A stretch of DNA of 64,000 nt from Deltaproteobacteria bacterium (GCA_009668975.1 SBEG01000006.1:62001-126000); one strand, 5' to 3'. Shown: positions 45,305 to 54,372, numbered from the stretch's first letter. Notes: generated by a model not told the origin, from the sequence alone. Program-made: numbers and translations.

Positions 45305-45871
45305 ATGAACAGTTTAAGGGAAATCAAGACCGAAGCGAATATTATCAACACCTATCAATCCGAGGCGCGTGATCGTGAAATCTATAGAGCCTTCGCAGAA
45401 AAGGCCGGCTCTGAAGGGATACCCCGGGTTGCCAATATGTTCCGGGCCGCTACTGTTTCGAAAAATATTCTTGCCCATTCAGTGTTGAGTGCTTTACGCG
45501 AGATGTCTACGGCAACCTGCGATCTCACCATGGCCGGCGGATATCATCCCGCGCTGATAAAAGATAGTTCCGCCGAAAACCTGAAAGCAGCGATTGCCAA
45601 CGTGACCTCAGAAACTGCCACGATGTTTCCCACGATGATCCGCGATGCGGAAAATGACGGCTGGAAGTTTGCAAAGCAGTGTTTCACGTATGCAGAGGCT
45701 GTCGACAAAGGGCACAACAAACTCTTCAGTCAGGCGTTGAACGATCTGGACACACCGGGAGCCAGCGACTACTTCGTTTGTGAGTCCTGCGGGAATGTCA
45801 TAGATTCAAATCCGGTTGATTCCTGCACGGTCTGCGGTTCTGAGAAAAAAACATTCATGGCCGTCAGGTAA
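45305..45871 (+). CDS. Rubrerythrin family protein, diiron ligands partly altered
   Basis: 188 residues: N-terminal ferritin-like bundle and C-terminal rubredoxin-type iron domain (CESCGNVIDSNPVDSCTVCG, four Cys). SEARDREIYRAFAEKAGSEG matches helix 1. In helix 2 the usual ExxH is replaced by SKNILAHS, and in the third helix only SETATMF remains of the ExxE pattern; helix 4 has VDKGH. Several canonical carboxylate ligands therefore seem missing, and peroxidase activity is uncertain. Rubrerythrins reduce peroxide in anaerobes. Start 45305 follows AAAGGTGG. The gene has its own sigma-54 promoter and terminator. Confidence 0.85.
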   Translation: MNSLREIKTEANIINTYQSEARDREIYRAFAEKAGSEGIPRVANMFRAATVSKNILAHSVLSALREMSTATCDLTMAGGYHPALIKDSSAENLKAAIANVTSETATMFPTMIRDAENDGWKFAKQCFTYAEAVDKGHNKLFSQALNDLDTPGASDYFVCESCGNVIDSNPVDSCTVCGSEKKTFMAVR

Positions 45872-45944
45872 GATATATTCGTCTGCAGGACTGTTGCTGA
45901 GTTCGCAGCAGATGCAGCTTCGAAGACAACGCAGTGTAATCCTC

Positions 45945-45975
45945 CCCCTGGCAAGAACCTTTGCCGGGGTTTTTT
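45945..45975 (+). terminator. Rho-independent terminator after rubrerythrin
   Basis: CCCCTGGCAA and TTGCCGGGG form a stem with one bulge around GAACCT, followed by six T residues, 74 nt after the stop codon. Confidence 0.85.
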
Positions 45976-46221
45976 CTGGCACGGGCAGTCCGGATCAAGG
46001 AGACCCCGGCAATGCCGCACCCTCACGGCAAAGCCCATACAGCAGGCCGGATCGGCTGGCTTCGCGCGGCGATACTTGGCAAAGATGACGGAACCATCTC
46101 GATGTCGAGACTATTCGCCGGTGTTGGCTGGAGGGTGCCGGAAAACTTCTTCGGGGCCTCCCGATAGGCCGGGTGATCTGCGGGCGAGACTGTTGGACCA
46201 AAAGCTCACCCCACCCGCTGG
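45976..46221. other. Gene-less stretch after the rubrerythrin terminator
   Basis: About 250 bp between the terminator and the next upstream element. No frame has a ribosome site, motif or credible start. I see nothing else in it. Confidence 0.4.
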
Positions 46222-46262
46222 CCGTCATATATGGCTGTTATGTCAGATATGATGGATTCCGC
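46222..46262 (+). promoter_or_regulatory. Shared 41-bp upstream activating element, copy 4
   Basis: It begins CCGTCATATATGGCTGTTAT, continues GTCAGATATGAT and ends GGATTCCGC. The end matches copy 5 base for base (GGATTCCGC). It lies exactly 89 nt before the sigma-54 promoter at 46352. Confidence 0.75.
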
Positions 46263-46312
46263 TATCGCTTTCTCCGCCCGCCAGCACTTTCTCATGCCAC
46301 TTCCACACGTAT

Positions 46313-46325
46313 AATCAGCCCCTTG
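46313..46325 (+). promoter_or_regulatory. Probable IHF site between enhancer and sigma-54 promoter
   Basis: AATCAGCCCCTTG fits the IHF consensus WATCAR-N4-TTR. The equivalent position in copy 5 is AATCAAACCCTTT (63049-63061), one mismatch. IHF bending between an enhancer and a sigma-54 promoter is a standard architecture. Confidence 0.5.
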
Positions 46326-46351
46326 CAGGTGCGCGCCACGTTGGTCAACAT

Positions 46352-46367
46352 TGGCACGTTCGTTGCG
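46352..46367 (+). promoter_or_regulatory. Sigma-54 promoter (66-residue protein gene)
   Basis: TGGCACGTTCGTTGCG is a perfect match to TGGCACG-N4-TTGC. The predicted start near 46378 is 77 nt before the ATG at 46455. Confidence 0.88.
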
Positions 46368-46454
46368 TTTATCTTAGTAACAGAACATGATGGCCGGCAT
46401 ACCCTTCACAAATGTCGGGCAGGCGTAAAAGGGCGGAAGGGAGAGGAGGATCGG

Positions 46455-46655
46455 ATGCGCACGAACGCAGATAGAAACTGGCTGGAAGAAGCGCTGATGA
46501 GATTGCCGATGATGCGGCCCGGCACACTCGTGGTATCTTCAGAGGGAATAGGCGTGTTCATGGGCTTTCTGGCGGGCAGTGAGAACACCTACGGGGTGAA
46601 GCGGGGCACACGGGTCCTCCTGGAAACCTGTCCTTCCTTGAGAATTGACCGCTGA
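46455..46655 (+). CDS. Small protein of unknown function under sigma-54 control
   Basis: 66 residues beginning MRTNADRNWLEEALMRLPMM and continuing RPGTLVVSSEGIGVFMGFLA. Start 46455 follows GAGAGGAGG. The frame is open further upstream, but that part holds the promoter and enhancer. The middle could be a small beta structure; no family was recognised. It sits directly behind the best sigma-54 promoter in the window, so its expression is probably important to the response. Confidence 0.65.
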   Translation: MRTNADRNWLEEALMRLPMMRPGTLVVSSEGIGVFMGFLAGSENTYGVKRGTRVLLETCPSLRIDR

Positions 46656-46838
46656 AACGGGACACGTCTGATGAATGATTAGAGTACATCACCCGTTGCG
46701 GCTCGAGGCAATGAGGCGGGGAGAGGCTTTCGATGCAGCCTGCGCTGCCAAGAGTGTTGGAACCACCTGACGATAAAATCTTCATCTGTTGCTATTCCTC
46801 TTTGGCGGAACACTAGGAATACTGGTATACTTGCTGCC

Positions 46839-49472
46839 ATGAAAAAGTTCAAAAAATCAGTACCCTGCTCTACAGGGCACGACGGACCCTCCCCTGCAGC
46901 CGCCACGCAGCAGCAGCGGGACTTTATTTTCCCCATTGTCGGCATCGGCGCCTCGGCAGGCGGGCTGGAAGCGCTGGAACAATTCCTGCGGCAGGTACCG
47001 GAAAAAAGCGGCATGGCTTTTGTCGTTATCCAGCACCTGGACCCGACGCACAAGGGGGTCATGCCCGAACTGCTCCAGCGAGCGACAGCCATGGAGGTCG
47101 TGCAGGTCCGGGACCGGATGCAGGTCAAGCCGGACTGCGTCTACGTGATCCCCCCCAACAAAGACATGTCCATCCTGCATGGCGTGCTGCACCTGTTTGA
47201 ACCGGCAGAGGCCAGGGGACTGCGGCTGCCCATCGACTTCTTCCTCCGTTCCCTGGCCCAGGACATGCAGGAGCGCAGCATCGGCGTCATCCTCTCCGGC
47301 ATGGGCTCGGACGGCACCCTGGGACTGCGGGCCATCAAGGAAAAGGCCGGTCTGGCGCTGGCACAGGAACCGGGCTCGGCCAAATTCGACAGTATGCCCC
47401 GGAGCGCCATCGATGCCGGTCTGGCCGACCTGGTAGCCCCGGCGGAGCAGCTGCCCGGCCGGATCATCGACTATCTCCGGCACACCATCATCTACTCCAA
47501 AACCGATGTCACCCTGGAGGAGAAAGACCGGAGCGCCCTGGAGAAGGCCTTGATTCTGCTGCGGTCCAAGACCGGGCACGACTTTTCGATGTACAAGAGG
47601 AACACCATCTACCGCCGGATCGAACGGCGCATGAGCATCCACCAGATCGACAAGATCTCCGCCTATGTCCGCTATCTGCAGGAAAATTCCCAGGAAGTGG
47701 AACTGCTCTTCAAAGAACTCCTGATCGGGGTGACGAGTTTTTTCCGCGACCCCGAGGCCTGGGAACTGCTGCAGGAAGAGGCGCTTCCCGGACTGCTGGC
47801 AGGCCGCCCGTCAGGCGGAGTGCTGCGGGCCTGGTCGGCAGGTTGCTCGTCCGGGGAGGAGGCCTATTCGCTGGCCATCGTCTTCAAGGAAACCCTGGAA
47901 AAGCTCAAGCCCGCTGAAAATTTCACGCTGCAGATTTTTGCCACCGACCTGGATGATGATGCCGTCATCAGGGCACGCCAGGGAAGCTATCCGGCAAACA
48001 TCGCCGCCGACGTGTCAGCCAAGCGGCTGAGCCGCTTTTTTATCCAGGAAGAGCATGGCTACCGGGTCGGCAAGGAGATCCGGGAGATGGTCACGTTTGC
48101 CACGCAAAACATCATCATGGACCCTCCCTTTACCAGACTGGATATTCTTATCTGCCGGAACCTGCTTATCTATCTGACGCCGGAACTGCAGAAGAAACTT
48201 CTGCCGCTGTTTCACTACAGTCTCAACACGGGCGGCGTCCTGTTTCTCGGAAGTTCGGAGTCCACCGGCGCCTTCAGCGATCTTTTTTCGCCGCTGAACA
48301 TCAAGTCGAGACTGTTCCTGCGGAGAGACTCAGTGCTTCGCGCAGAACTGCCGGCGTTCCCGGCCGCATTCAGCCCCGTCCCTGCGGGAGTTCCAAAGGA
48401 GTTCATGATGTTGAAACCGGCTGTTAACCTGCAGTCGCTCGCGGACCAACTGCTCCTGCAGCACTTTTCCCCTCCTGCCGTTCTGGTGAACGACAAGGGA
48501 GACATCCTTTATATCAGCGGCCGGACCGGCAAATATCTCGAACCGGCAGCCGGCAAGGCCAACTGGAATATTTTCGCCATGGCCCGTGAAGGGCTCCGCT
48601 TCGAACTGGGCAGCGCCTTCCAGAAGGCGCTCCGGCAAAAAGAGCCGATTACCGTCAGAGGTCTCAAGGTCGACAGCAACGGCGGCACGCAGACCGTTGA
48701 CCTGACCGTCCAGGCGATCGCAGAACCGGAGGCGCTGCGCGGCATGGTGATGATTGTCTTTACCGACACGGCGCCCCTTCCTGAAAAGAAGACCCCGCGC
48801 CGCGGCAAAGCCGGAGCGGCGGACAGCACCCGGTTTTTTGAACTGGAGCAGGAACTTCAGCGCAACCGCGAAGAACTTCAGACAACCCGTGAAGAAATGC
48901 AATCCTCTCAGGAAGAACTGAAATCCGCCAACGAGGAACTGCAGTCCACCAACGAAGAGCTGCAATCCACCAATGAGGAACTGACCACCTCCCGGGAAGA
49001 AATGCAGTCGCTGAACGAAGAACTGCAGACGGTCAATGCCGAACAGCAATCCAAAATGGACGAACTTGCGCGGTCGAACAACGATATGAGGAACCTGCTC
49101 AACAGCACGGAAATTGTCACCGTGTTCCTGGACAACGAACTCCATGTGCGGCGCTTCACCACCGGTGCGAACAAACTCTTCAAGCTTATCCCGGGCGATG
49201 TTGGTCGGCCGCTCAGCGACATCGCCAGCGACCTGCTCTATCCCGGGATGACGGAAGAAGCACAGGAGGTGCTGCGCACCCTGGTCTTTACCGAAAAACA
49301 GGTCGCGACCACCGACGGGAGATGGTTTACGGTACGCATCATGCCTTACCGCACCATGGATGACGTAATCGGCGGCGTGGTGATCACCTTTGCGGATATC
49401 ACTGCTGCCAAGAGGCTCGAGACGGAACTGAGAGACGAGATCGCCAGACTTAAAAAAAAGTATGAAGGATGA
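46839..49472 (+). CDS. CheB-CheR fusion with PAS domains and coiled coil
   Basis: 877 residues. CheB methylesterase domain about 28-215 (GIGASAGGLEAL, QHLDPTHKG, LSGMGSDGTLGLRAIKE), CheR methyltransferase about 230-490 (LLIGVTSFFRDPEAW, AWSAGCSSGEEAYSLAI, FATDLDDDAVIRARQGSY, ICRNLLIYL), a PAS-like region about 520-620, a heptad-rich coiled coil built of repeated EELQSTN units (about 650-755), and a C-terminal PAS domain. There is no kinase domain. It may adjust methylation of a receptor or act as a signalling hub for the two kinases downstream. The ATG lacks a clear ribosome site. Confidence 0.92.
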   Translation: MKKFKKSVPCSTGHDGPSPAAATQQQRDFIFPIVGIGASAGGLEALEQFLRQVPEKSGMAFVVIQHLDPTHKGVMPELLQRATAMEVVQVRDRMQVKPDCVYVIPPNKDMSILHGVLHLFEPAEARGLRLPIDFFLRSLAQDMQERSIGVILSGMGSDGTLGLRAIKEKAGLALAQEPGSAKFDSMPRSAIDAGLADLVAPAEQLPGRIIDYLRHTIIYSKTDVTLEEKDRSALEKALILLRSKTGHDFSMYKRNTIYRRIERRMSIHQIDKISAYVRYLQENSQEVELLFKELLIGVTSFFRDPEAWELLQEEALPGLLAGRPSGGVLRAWSAGCSSGEEAYSLAIVFKETLEKLKPAENFTLQIFATDLDDDAVIRARQGSYPANIAADVSAKRLSRFFIQEEHGYRVGKEIREMVTFATQNIIMDPPFTRLDILICRNLLIYLTPELQKKLLPLFHYSLNTGGVLFLGSSESTGAFSDLFSPLNIKSRLFLRRDSVLRAELPAFPAAFSPVPAGVPKEFMMLKPAVNLQSLADQLLLQHFSPPAVLVNDKGDILYISGRTGKYLEPAAGKANWNIFAMAREGLRFELGSAFQKALRQKEPITVRGLKVDSNGGTQTVDLTVQAIAEPEALRGMVMIVFTDTAPLPEKKTPRRGKAGAADSTRFFELEQELQRNREELQTTREEMQSSQEELKSANEELQSTNEELQSTNEELTTSREEMQSLNEELQTVNAEQQSKMDELARSNNDMRNLLNSTEIVTVFLDNELHVRRFTTGANKLFKLIPGDVGRPLSDIASDLLYPGMTEEAQEVLRTLVFTEKQVATTDGRWFTVRIMPYRTMDDVIGGVVITFADITAAKRLETELRDEIARLKKKYEG

Positions 49473-49543
49473 AGTTTGAAAGATAATGGCTGAAGACTGA
49501 TTCGGTTCTCATTTCATCCTTCATCCTTCATCCTTCATCCTTC
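49463..49543 (+). repeat. TTCATCC tandem repeats, left block, with inverted arm
   Basis: Four perfect 7-bp units TTCATCC at 49513-49540 plus TTC. The end of the upstream gene holds the complementary TGAAGGATGAA (49463-49473), which can pair with 49513-49523, so a hairpin could form around the stop codon. Confidence 0.75.
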
Positions 49544-49606
49544 TGAATTTACCCCGATATTGTGGACAGTCCAAAAAGCTGCTACAAAAGAGCAAGGAGG
49601 GCTGTC

Positions 49607-49903
49607 ATGGTATCAAGGAGAAGACGTTACACCCGCGAGTTCAAGATCGAAACGGTCAAACTGATTACTGATGGCGACAACAGCGTTACACAGATTGCTG
49701 CTGACATGGAGATCCACCCCAATACACTGTATAAATGGATCCGACTTTACTCCGAAAAGCCACAGGAAGCGTTTCCCGGCTCGGGGCATCTGAACTCCGA
49801 GGCTGAGCAAATCCGCCAGCTCAAACGCGAGAATGAGCGGCTCAAAATGGAGCGTGACATCTTAAAAAAAGCAATGGCCATCTTTTCGAAAGACCCGAAC
49901 TGA
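49607..49903 (+). CDS. IS3-family transposase OrfA
   Basis: 98 residues. The helix-turn-helix [20 protein letters not shown] followed by [12 protein letters not shown] and a leucine-zipper-like end ([20 protein letters not shown]) are typical of IS3 OrfA. Start 49607 follows AAGGAGG. The slippery run AAAAAAAG at 49864-49871 allows a -1 shift into OrfB, making the OrfAB transposase. Confidence 0.93.
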   Translation: MVSRRRRYTREFKIETVKLITDGDNSVTQIAADMEIHPNTLYKWIRLYSEKPQEAFPGSGHLNSEAEQIRQLKRENERLKMERDILKKAMAIFSKDPN

Positions 49904-50763
49904 TCTTTCCGTTCATCTGTCATCTTCAGCCCGAGTTTCCGGTTTCGGTCATGTGCAGCGTTTTCCATGTCTCCAGGAGCGGCTATTATGCTTGGTTACG
50001 TAGGCCCGAAAGCCAGAGAAAGGAACAAGACAAAGCTTTGTCCCGGATGATCAAAGAGATTCACCAGGAAAGCAACGGCGAATATGGCAGTCCTAAGATT
50101 CACCAGGAACTGCGTCGTCGTGGCAAACGTCACGGGCGCAAACGGGTTGCCCGCCTGATGAGAAAAGATGGCCTAAAAGCCAAAACGGCACCTAAATTCA
50201 AGGCAACCACCAATTCGAAGCACAACTTGCCGGTGGCTGCCAACCTGCTTGACCGTGACTTCTCGCCAGCAGAGCCGAACAGGGCCTGGGTCGCGGATAT
50301 CACCTACATATGGACGAACGAGGGGTGGCTGTACCTTGCAGTCGTCATTGACCTTTTTTCACGCGCTGTTGTTGGGTGGTCGATGTCGGAGCGCATGACA
50401 CGCAACCTCGTCATGGATGCCTTTACTCTCGCTGTGCAACGACGTAATCCCCCACGGGGCCTGATTCACCATTCAGACCGGGGATCACAGTATGCAAGTG
50501 CTGATTTCCAGAGCCTGTTGGTCAGATACGGCGCAATTTGCAGCATGAGCCGCAAAGCCAACTGCTGGGACAATGCCCCAGCTGAGAGCTTTTTCGGGTT
50601 GTTGAAAAGAGCTCTCGTTTTTCACAGCGACTATCAAACCCGTGCCCAAGCACGGCAAAGCATTTTCAACTACATTGAGCGGTTCTATAACCGCAAGAGG
50701 ATTCATTCTTCGCTGGGATATCGGACCCCATACGAGGTCGATCAACTTAAACTTGCAGCTTAA
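49870..50763 (+). CDS. IS3-family transposase OrfB (DDE integrase), read by -1 frameshift
   Basis: From the slip at 49870 the frame reads [20 protein letters not shown] and then [17 protein letters not shown], the usual OrfB start; an internal ATG is at 49951. DDE residues are visible in VADITYIW (first Asp), [11 protein letters not shown] (second Asp) and [12 protein letters not shown] (Glu). All are intact, so the element may be active. Confidence 0.92.
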   Translation, partial: SNGHLFERPELIFPFICHLQPEFPVSVMCSVFHVSRSGYYAWLRRPESQRKEQDKALSRMIKEIHQESNGEYGSPKIHQELRRRGKRHGRKRVARLMRKDGLKAKTAPKFKATTNSKHNLPVAANLLDRDFSPAEPNRAWVADITYIWTNEGWLYLAVVIDLFSRAVVGWSMSERMTRNLVMDAFTLAVQRRNPPRGLIHHSDRGSQYASADFQSLLVRYGAICSMSRKANCWDNAPAESFFGLLKRALVFHSDYQTRAQARQSIFNYIERFYNRKRIHSSLGYRTPYEVDQLKLAA

Positions 50764-50793
50764 CCGACTGTCCACGATTCCGGGGCAAATCCA

Positions 50794-50856
50794 TTCATCC
50801 TTCATCCTTCATCCTTCATCCTTCATACTTCATCCTTCATCCTTCATCCTTCATCC
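50794..50856 (+). repeat. TTCATCC tandem repeats, right block
   Basis: Nine 7-bp units, one of them TTCATAC, immediately after the IS3 element. Before insertion the tract had about 13 units. Confidence 0.85.
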
Positions 50857-50874
50857 TTAAACAAGAGGACCACC

Positions 50875-52980
50875 ATGGGAAGCGACAATAGCAGAAACGG
50901 GGAAATTGAAGCTTCCGAGCTGCGCCGGCGTGCCGAACAGCGGCTGCGCGCCCAAATGTCGGAACTGTATCCAACCCTGGCCGAGCAGGAAACGCAGCGG
51001 CTTCTCCATGAATTGGAGGTCCACCAGATCGAACTGGAGATGCAGAATGAAGAACTTCTCCAGGCCAGGCAGGAATTGGAAACCTCCCTGGAAAAGTACA
51101 CCGACCTGTACGATTTTGCCCCTGTGGGATACCTCACCCTCGACCTTGACGGGATTATCCGTGCCGCCAACCTCAGCGGCGCAAAACTCCTTGGAATCGA
51201 GCGTTCCCGGCTGCTTGGCCGGCGGTTCGGCCTTTTCGTGGCAGAAGCCGATCGCGCCGCCTTTAGCGGATTTCTCGGCAAAGTCTTCCGCGGCGAGGCC
51301 GAACAGTCCTGCGAGGTGGCCCTGCCGAAGGAGGAGAGGACCCAGGAGACCTTCATCCAGATCGAGGGGCAGGCCGCCGCCAGCGGGCAGGAGTGCCGCA
51401 TTGCGCTGATCGACATCACCGCACGCAGACTGGCTGAGGTTGCCTTGCGCGAGAGCCAGGAGCGCCTGTACAAACTGGCGGAAATGGCTGTTGACGCCAT
51501 TATCATGCTGGACGAAAACGGTGAGGTCACTTTCTGCAACACGGCAACGGAAAAGATTTTCGACTCCCCGGCTGCTGACATCATCGCCAAAAATTTTCAC
51601 CAGCAATTTATGCCCGAACGGCTCCGTGACGAATCGGCGCGGGGTTTTGCGGGATTCAGAGAAAACGGCACAGGGCCGCTCATCGGCGCGACCACCGAAG
51701 TGACGGTGCTGCGGAAAGACGGAACGGAATTTCCGGTTGAGCTTTCCATTTCTACGGTACAGCTGAGGGGAAAATGGCACGCGATCGGGATAATGCGGGA
51801 TATCTCCGAGCGCAAGAGCCTGGAAAGCCAGCTTCTGCAGGCACAGAAAATGGAAACGGTCGGGCTTCTGGCCGGGGGCATCGCCCACGACTTCAATAAC
51901 ATCCTGAGTGTAATTGTCGGATACGGATCGCTTTCGGAAATGAATCTGCAGGAAAACGACCCCCTGCTGGCTAACCTGAGACAGATACTTGCGGCAGCAG
52001 ACAGGGGTGCGAATCTGACCAGGAGTCTGCTGAACTTCAGCCGCAAACACCTCATCAACCCGCTGCCGACGGATGTCAACGAGATCATCCGGAATGTGGA
52101 CAAGTTTCTGGGCATGCTGATCGGCGAAGACGTCCGGCTCGAGACAGTCTGCCGGGAAAAAATCCTGCGGGTCAGCGCCGACAGCGGCCAGCTGGAACAG
52201 GTCCTGACAAACCTGGCCACCAATGCCCGGCATGCCATGCCGGACGGCGGCACTTTGTCGATAACCAGCGAAGCTTTTGTCATCGATCATGAATTCATCA
52301 AGGCACACGGCTTCGGCGAACCGGGTGACTATGCCCTCATTTTGGTATCCGACACCGGATTGGGAATGGATAAAAAGACGGTCAGGAGAATTTTCGAGCC
52401 TTTCTTTACCACCAAGACCCTGGGAAAAGGCACGGGACTTGGACTGTCGATTGCGTACAGCCTCATCAGGCAGCATAACGGCTTTATTGATGTCGCCAGC
52501 GAACCCGGCAAAGGGACGACTTTCCGGATATACCTGCCGTTGATCCATGACGAACAGACGCCGGCAGAGCAGGCGTTCGCCGTTCCGCCGCGGAAGGGGA
52601 CGGAAACGATCCTGCTGGCAGAGGATGACGAGGCGGTACGGTCGCTTACTGACCAGGTCCTCACCGGGTTAGGCTACCGGGTGATCCCGGCGGTGGACGG
52701 GGAGGATGCGGTACGAAAATTCCTGACCCACAAGGACACGATCCAGCTGTTGCTGTTCGACCTGATCATGCCGAACAGGAACGGCAAAGAAGCCTACGAC
52801 GAAATACGAAAGGTTTCGCCCGAGGCACGGATCCTCTTCATGAGCGGCTACACTGCCGACATTATCGAGGCAAAGGCCCTCGATGACGGTACGGAGATCA
52901 TCTCGAAGCCCTTTTCGTCCACTGACCTGGCGAGAAAGGTGCGGGAAATCCTCGATATGAAACAGTCTCACTGTGCGTAG
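50875..52980 (+). CDS. PAS-containing hybrid histidine kinase with C-terminal receiver
   Basis: 701 residues, no membrane segment. An N-terminal coiled coil (LLHELEVHQIELEMQNEELL), PAS domain 1 (YDFAPVGYLTLDLDG), PAS domain 2 (VDAIIMLDENGEVTFCNTAT), HisKA with LAGGIAHDFNNILSVIVGYG, HATPase (NLATNARHAM, GTGLGLSIAYSLI) and a receiver (ILLAEDDEAVRSLTDQVLTG, LLLFDLIMPNRNG). The first 140 residues closely resemble the protein at 53032, so the two genes are partial paralogues. It was presumably cotranscribed with the CheB-CheR gene before the IS3 insertion. Confidence 0.92.
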   Translation: MGSDNSRNGEIEASELRRRAEQRLRAQMSELYPTLAEQETQRLLHELEVHQIELEMQNEELLQARQELETSLEKYTDLYDFAPVGYLTLDLDGIIRAANLSGAKLLGIERSRLLGRRFGLFVAEADRAAFSGFLGKVFRGEAEQSCEVALPKEERTQETFIQIEGQAAASGQECRIALIDITARRLAEVALRESQERLYKLAEMAVDAIIMLDENGEVTFCNTATEKIFDSPAADIIAKNFHQQFMPERLRDESARGFAGFRENGTGPLIGATTEVTVLRKDGTEFPVELSISTVQLRGKWHAIGIMRDISERKSLESQLLQAQKMETVGLLAGGIAHDFNNILSVIVGYGSLSEMNLQENDPLLANLRQILAAADRGANLTRSLLNFSRKHLINPLPTDVNEIIRNVDKFLGMLIGEDVRLETVCREKILRVSADSGQLEQVLTNLATNARHAMPDGGTLSITSEAFVIDHEFIKAHGFGEPGDYALILVSDTGLGMDKKTVRRIFEPFFTTKTLGKGTGLGLSIAYSLIRQHNGFIDVASEPGKGTTFRIYLPLIHDEQTPAEQAFAVPPRKGTETILLAEDDEAVRSLTDQVLTGLGYRVIPAVDGEDAVRKFLTHKDTIQLLLFDLIMPNRNGKEAYDEIRKVSPEARILFMSGYTADIIEAKALDDGTEIISKPFSSTDLARKVREILDMKQSHCA

Positions 52981-53031
52981 ACAGCTCCTGGCCCGGGCAA
53001 TCCCGGCTCCTGGACGGAACGAGGCCGCACC

Positions 53032-54372
53032 ATGAAAAATGCAGACGACACGGCAGGAGAAACTTCTCAACTGCGCCGCCAAGCGGAAGAGCGGCTGAGC
53101 AAGGCCGAAGCGGAAATGTCCCGGCCTCTGACCGGGGAAGAGGCGCAGCGGCTTTACCATGAACTGCAGGTCCACCAGATCGAGCTGGAGATGCAGAATG
53201 CGGAACTCCGCCAATCCAGGAACGAGGTGGAGGAGGCCCTGGAAAAGTACACCGGCCTCTACGATTTCGCCCCGGTCGGCTATTTTACCCTCACCCGGGA
53301 TACGGGTATCGTTGCCGTGAACCTCACCGGAGCCGGCCTGCTTGGGTCGGGGCGTTCCCGCCTCATCGGACGGCCCTTCGAGCTGTTCGTCGCCGAAGAG
53401 TCCCGGGCCTCCTTTACCGCCTTCCTCGGCAAGGTCTTTGCCGGCCAAATCAAACAAACCTGTGAGGTGGCGCTCCTGAAGGAGGGAAACAACAGACTTT
53501 TCGTGCAGATCGAGGCCCTTTCCGACACGCCGGGGAATGAGTGCCGCGCCGCGGTCATTGACATTACGGAACGCAGGCGTGCTGAAGATGCACTCGCCGA
53601 AAAGCGGCGGGAACTTGAAGAGCTCAACCGTACGCTGAAGTCGCGCATCGTTCAGGCGGTAGTCGAACTGCGCGAGAAGGATCAGATGCTGATCCTGCAG
53701 GACCGGCGGGCCGTCATGGGCGAGATGATCAATAATATCGCCCACCAGTGGCGGCAGCCGCTGAATTCGCTGGGCCTCTACATTCAGGAACTGCCGCTCG
53801 ACATCAGCTCCGGCACATTCAGCGCCGAAACGGCAGAGATCTACGTCGACAAATGCATGCAGCTGATCACGCATATGTCGCAGACGATCGATGATTTCAG
53901 AAGTTTTTTCAGGTCTGACAAGAAAATAGTACCCTTTGGCGTCGCCCAGGTGATCCGACAGACGATTTCCATGGTCGAAAAGAGCTATCTGGACCAGCGG
54001 ATACGCATTTCCTTCGCGACGGAAGGCGACCCGAGGGTCACCGGTTTCCCCAACGAATACGCCCAGGTGCTGCTGAATATCCTGATGAATGCCCGCGACG
54101 AGCTGGTCGGGCGTGATGTTGACGATGCCCTGATTTCAATCCACGCCGCTGAGAATGGCGGCAAATCAATCGTAACCATCGCCGATAACGCCGGCGGAAT
54201 CGCCCCTGAGATTCTGGACAGGCTGTTTGATCCGTACTTTACCACCAAGGAACCGGACAAAGGGACCGGCGTCGGCCTCTTCATGTCGCAGACCATCATC
54301 GAAAAGAATATGGGCGGCAGACTGACTGTCCGCAATACCGGGAACGGAGCGGAATTCAGGATTGAGGTCTGA
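53032..54372 (+). CDS. PAS-containing soluble histidine kinase
   Basis: 446 residues. N-terminal coiled coil (LYHELQVHQIELEMQNAELR), one PAS domain (YDFAPVGYFTLTRDTG), a second coiled coil, a HisKA-type box of the NIAHQWRQPLNSLGLYIQEL kind and a HATPase (LLNILMNARDELVG, GTGVGLFMSQTIIEKNMGG). There is no receiver. It starts 51 nt after the preceding kinase and shares its N-terminal module, so one signal may feed both. A repeat fragment begins right after its stop. Confidence 0.9.
   Translation: MKNADDTAGETSQLRRQAEERLSKAEAEMSRPLTGEEAQRLYHELQVHQIELEMQNAELRQSRNEVEEALEKYTGLYDFAPVGYFTLTRDTGIVAVNLTGAGLLGSGRSRLIGRPFELFVAEESRASFTAFLGKVFAGQIKQTCEVALLKEGNNRLFVQIEALSDTPGNECRAAVIDITERRRAEDALAEKRRELEELNRTLKSRIVQAVVELREKDQMLILQDRRAVMGEMINNIAHQWRQPLNSLGLYIQELPLDISSGTFSAETAEIYVDKCMQLITHMSQTIDDFRSFFRSDKKIVPFGVAQVIRQTISMVEKSYLDQRIRISFATEGDPRVTGFPNEYAQVLLNILMNARDELVGRDVDDALISIHAAENGGKSIVTIADNAGGIAPEILDRLFDPYFTTKEPDKGTGVGLFMSQTIIEKNMGGRLTVRNTGNGAEFRIEV

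Larger units (their letters stand above)
49544..50793 (+). mobile_element. IS3-family insertion sequence, complete
   Basis: 1250 bp with imperfect terminal inverted repeats: left TGAATTTACCCC...GTGGACAGTC, right end (inverted) TGGATTTGCCCC...GTGGACAGTC. A 3-bp duplication TTC flanks it (49541-49543 and 50794-50796). It encodes OrfA and OrfB in overlapping frames. It is inserted inside a TTCATCC tandem repeat. Confidence 0.93.

Noticed and set aside
46311..46316. TATAAT-like -10 box in element copy 4 (and at the same place in copy 5)
   Set aside because: It coincides with the IHF-like site, lacks a -35 box in either copy, and is lost in copy 3, so an IHF site in a sigma-54 control region explains it better.
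49513..50856. CRISPR-like repeats
   Set aside because: Units are 7 bp with no spacers; it is a simple tandem repeat interrupted by an insertion sequence.
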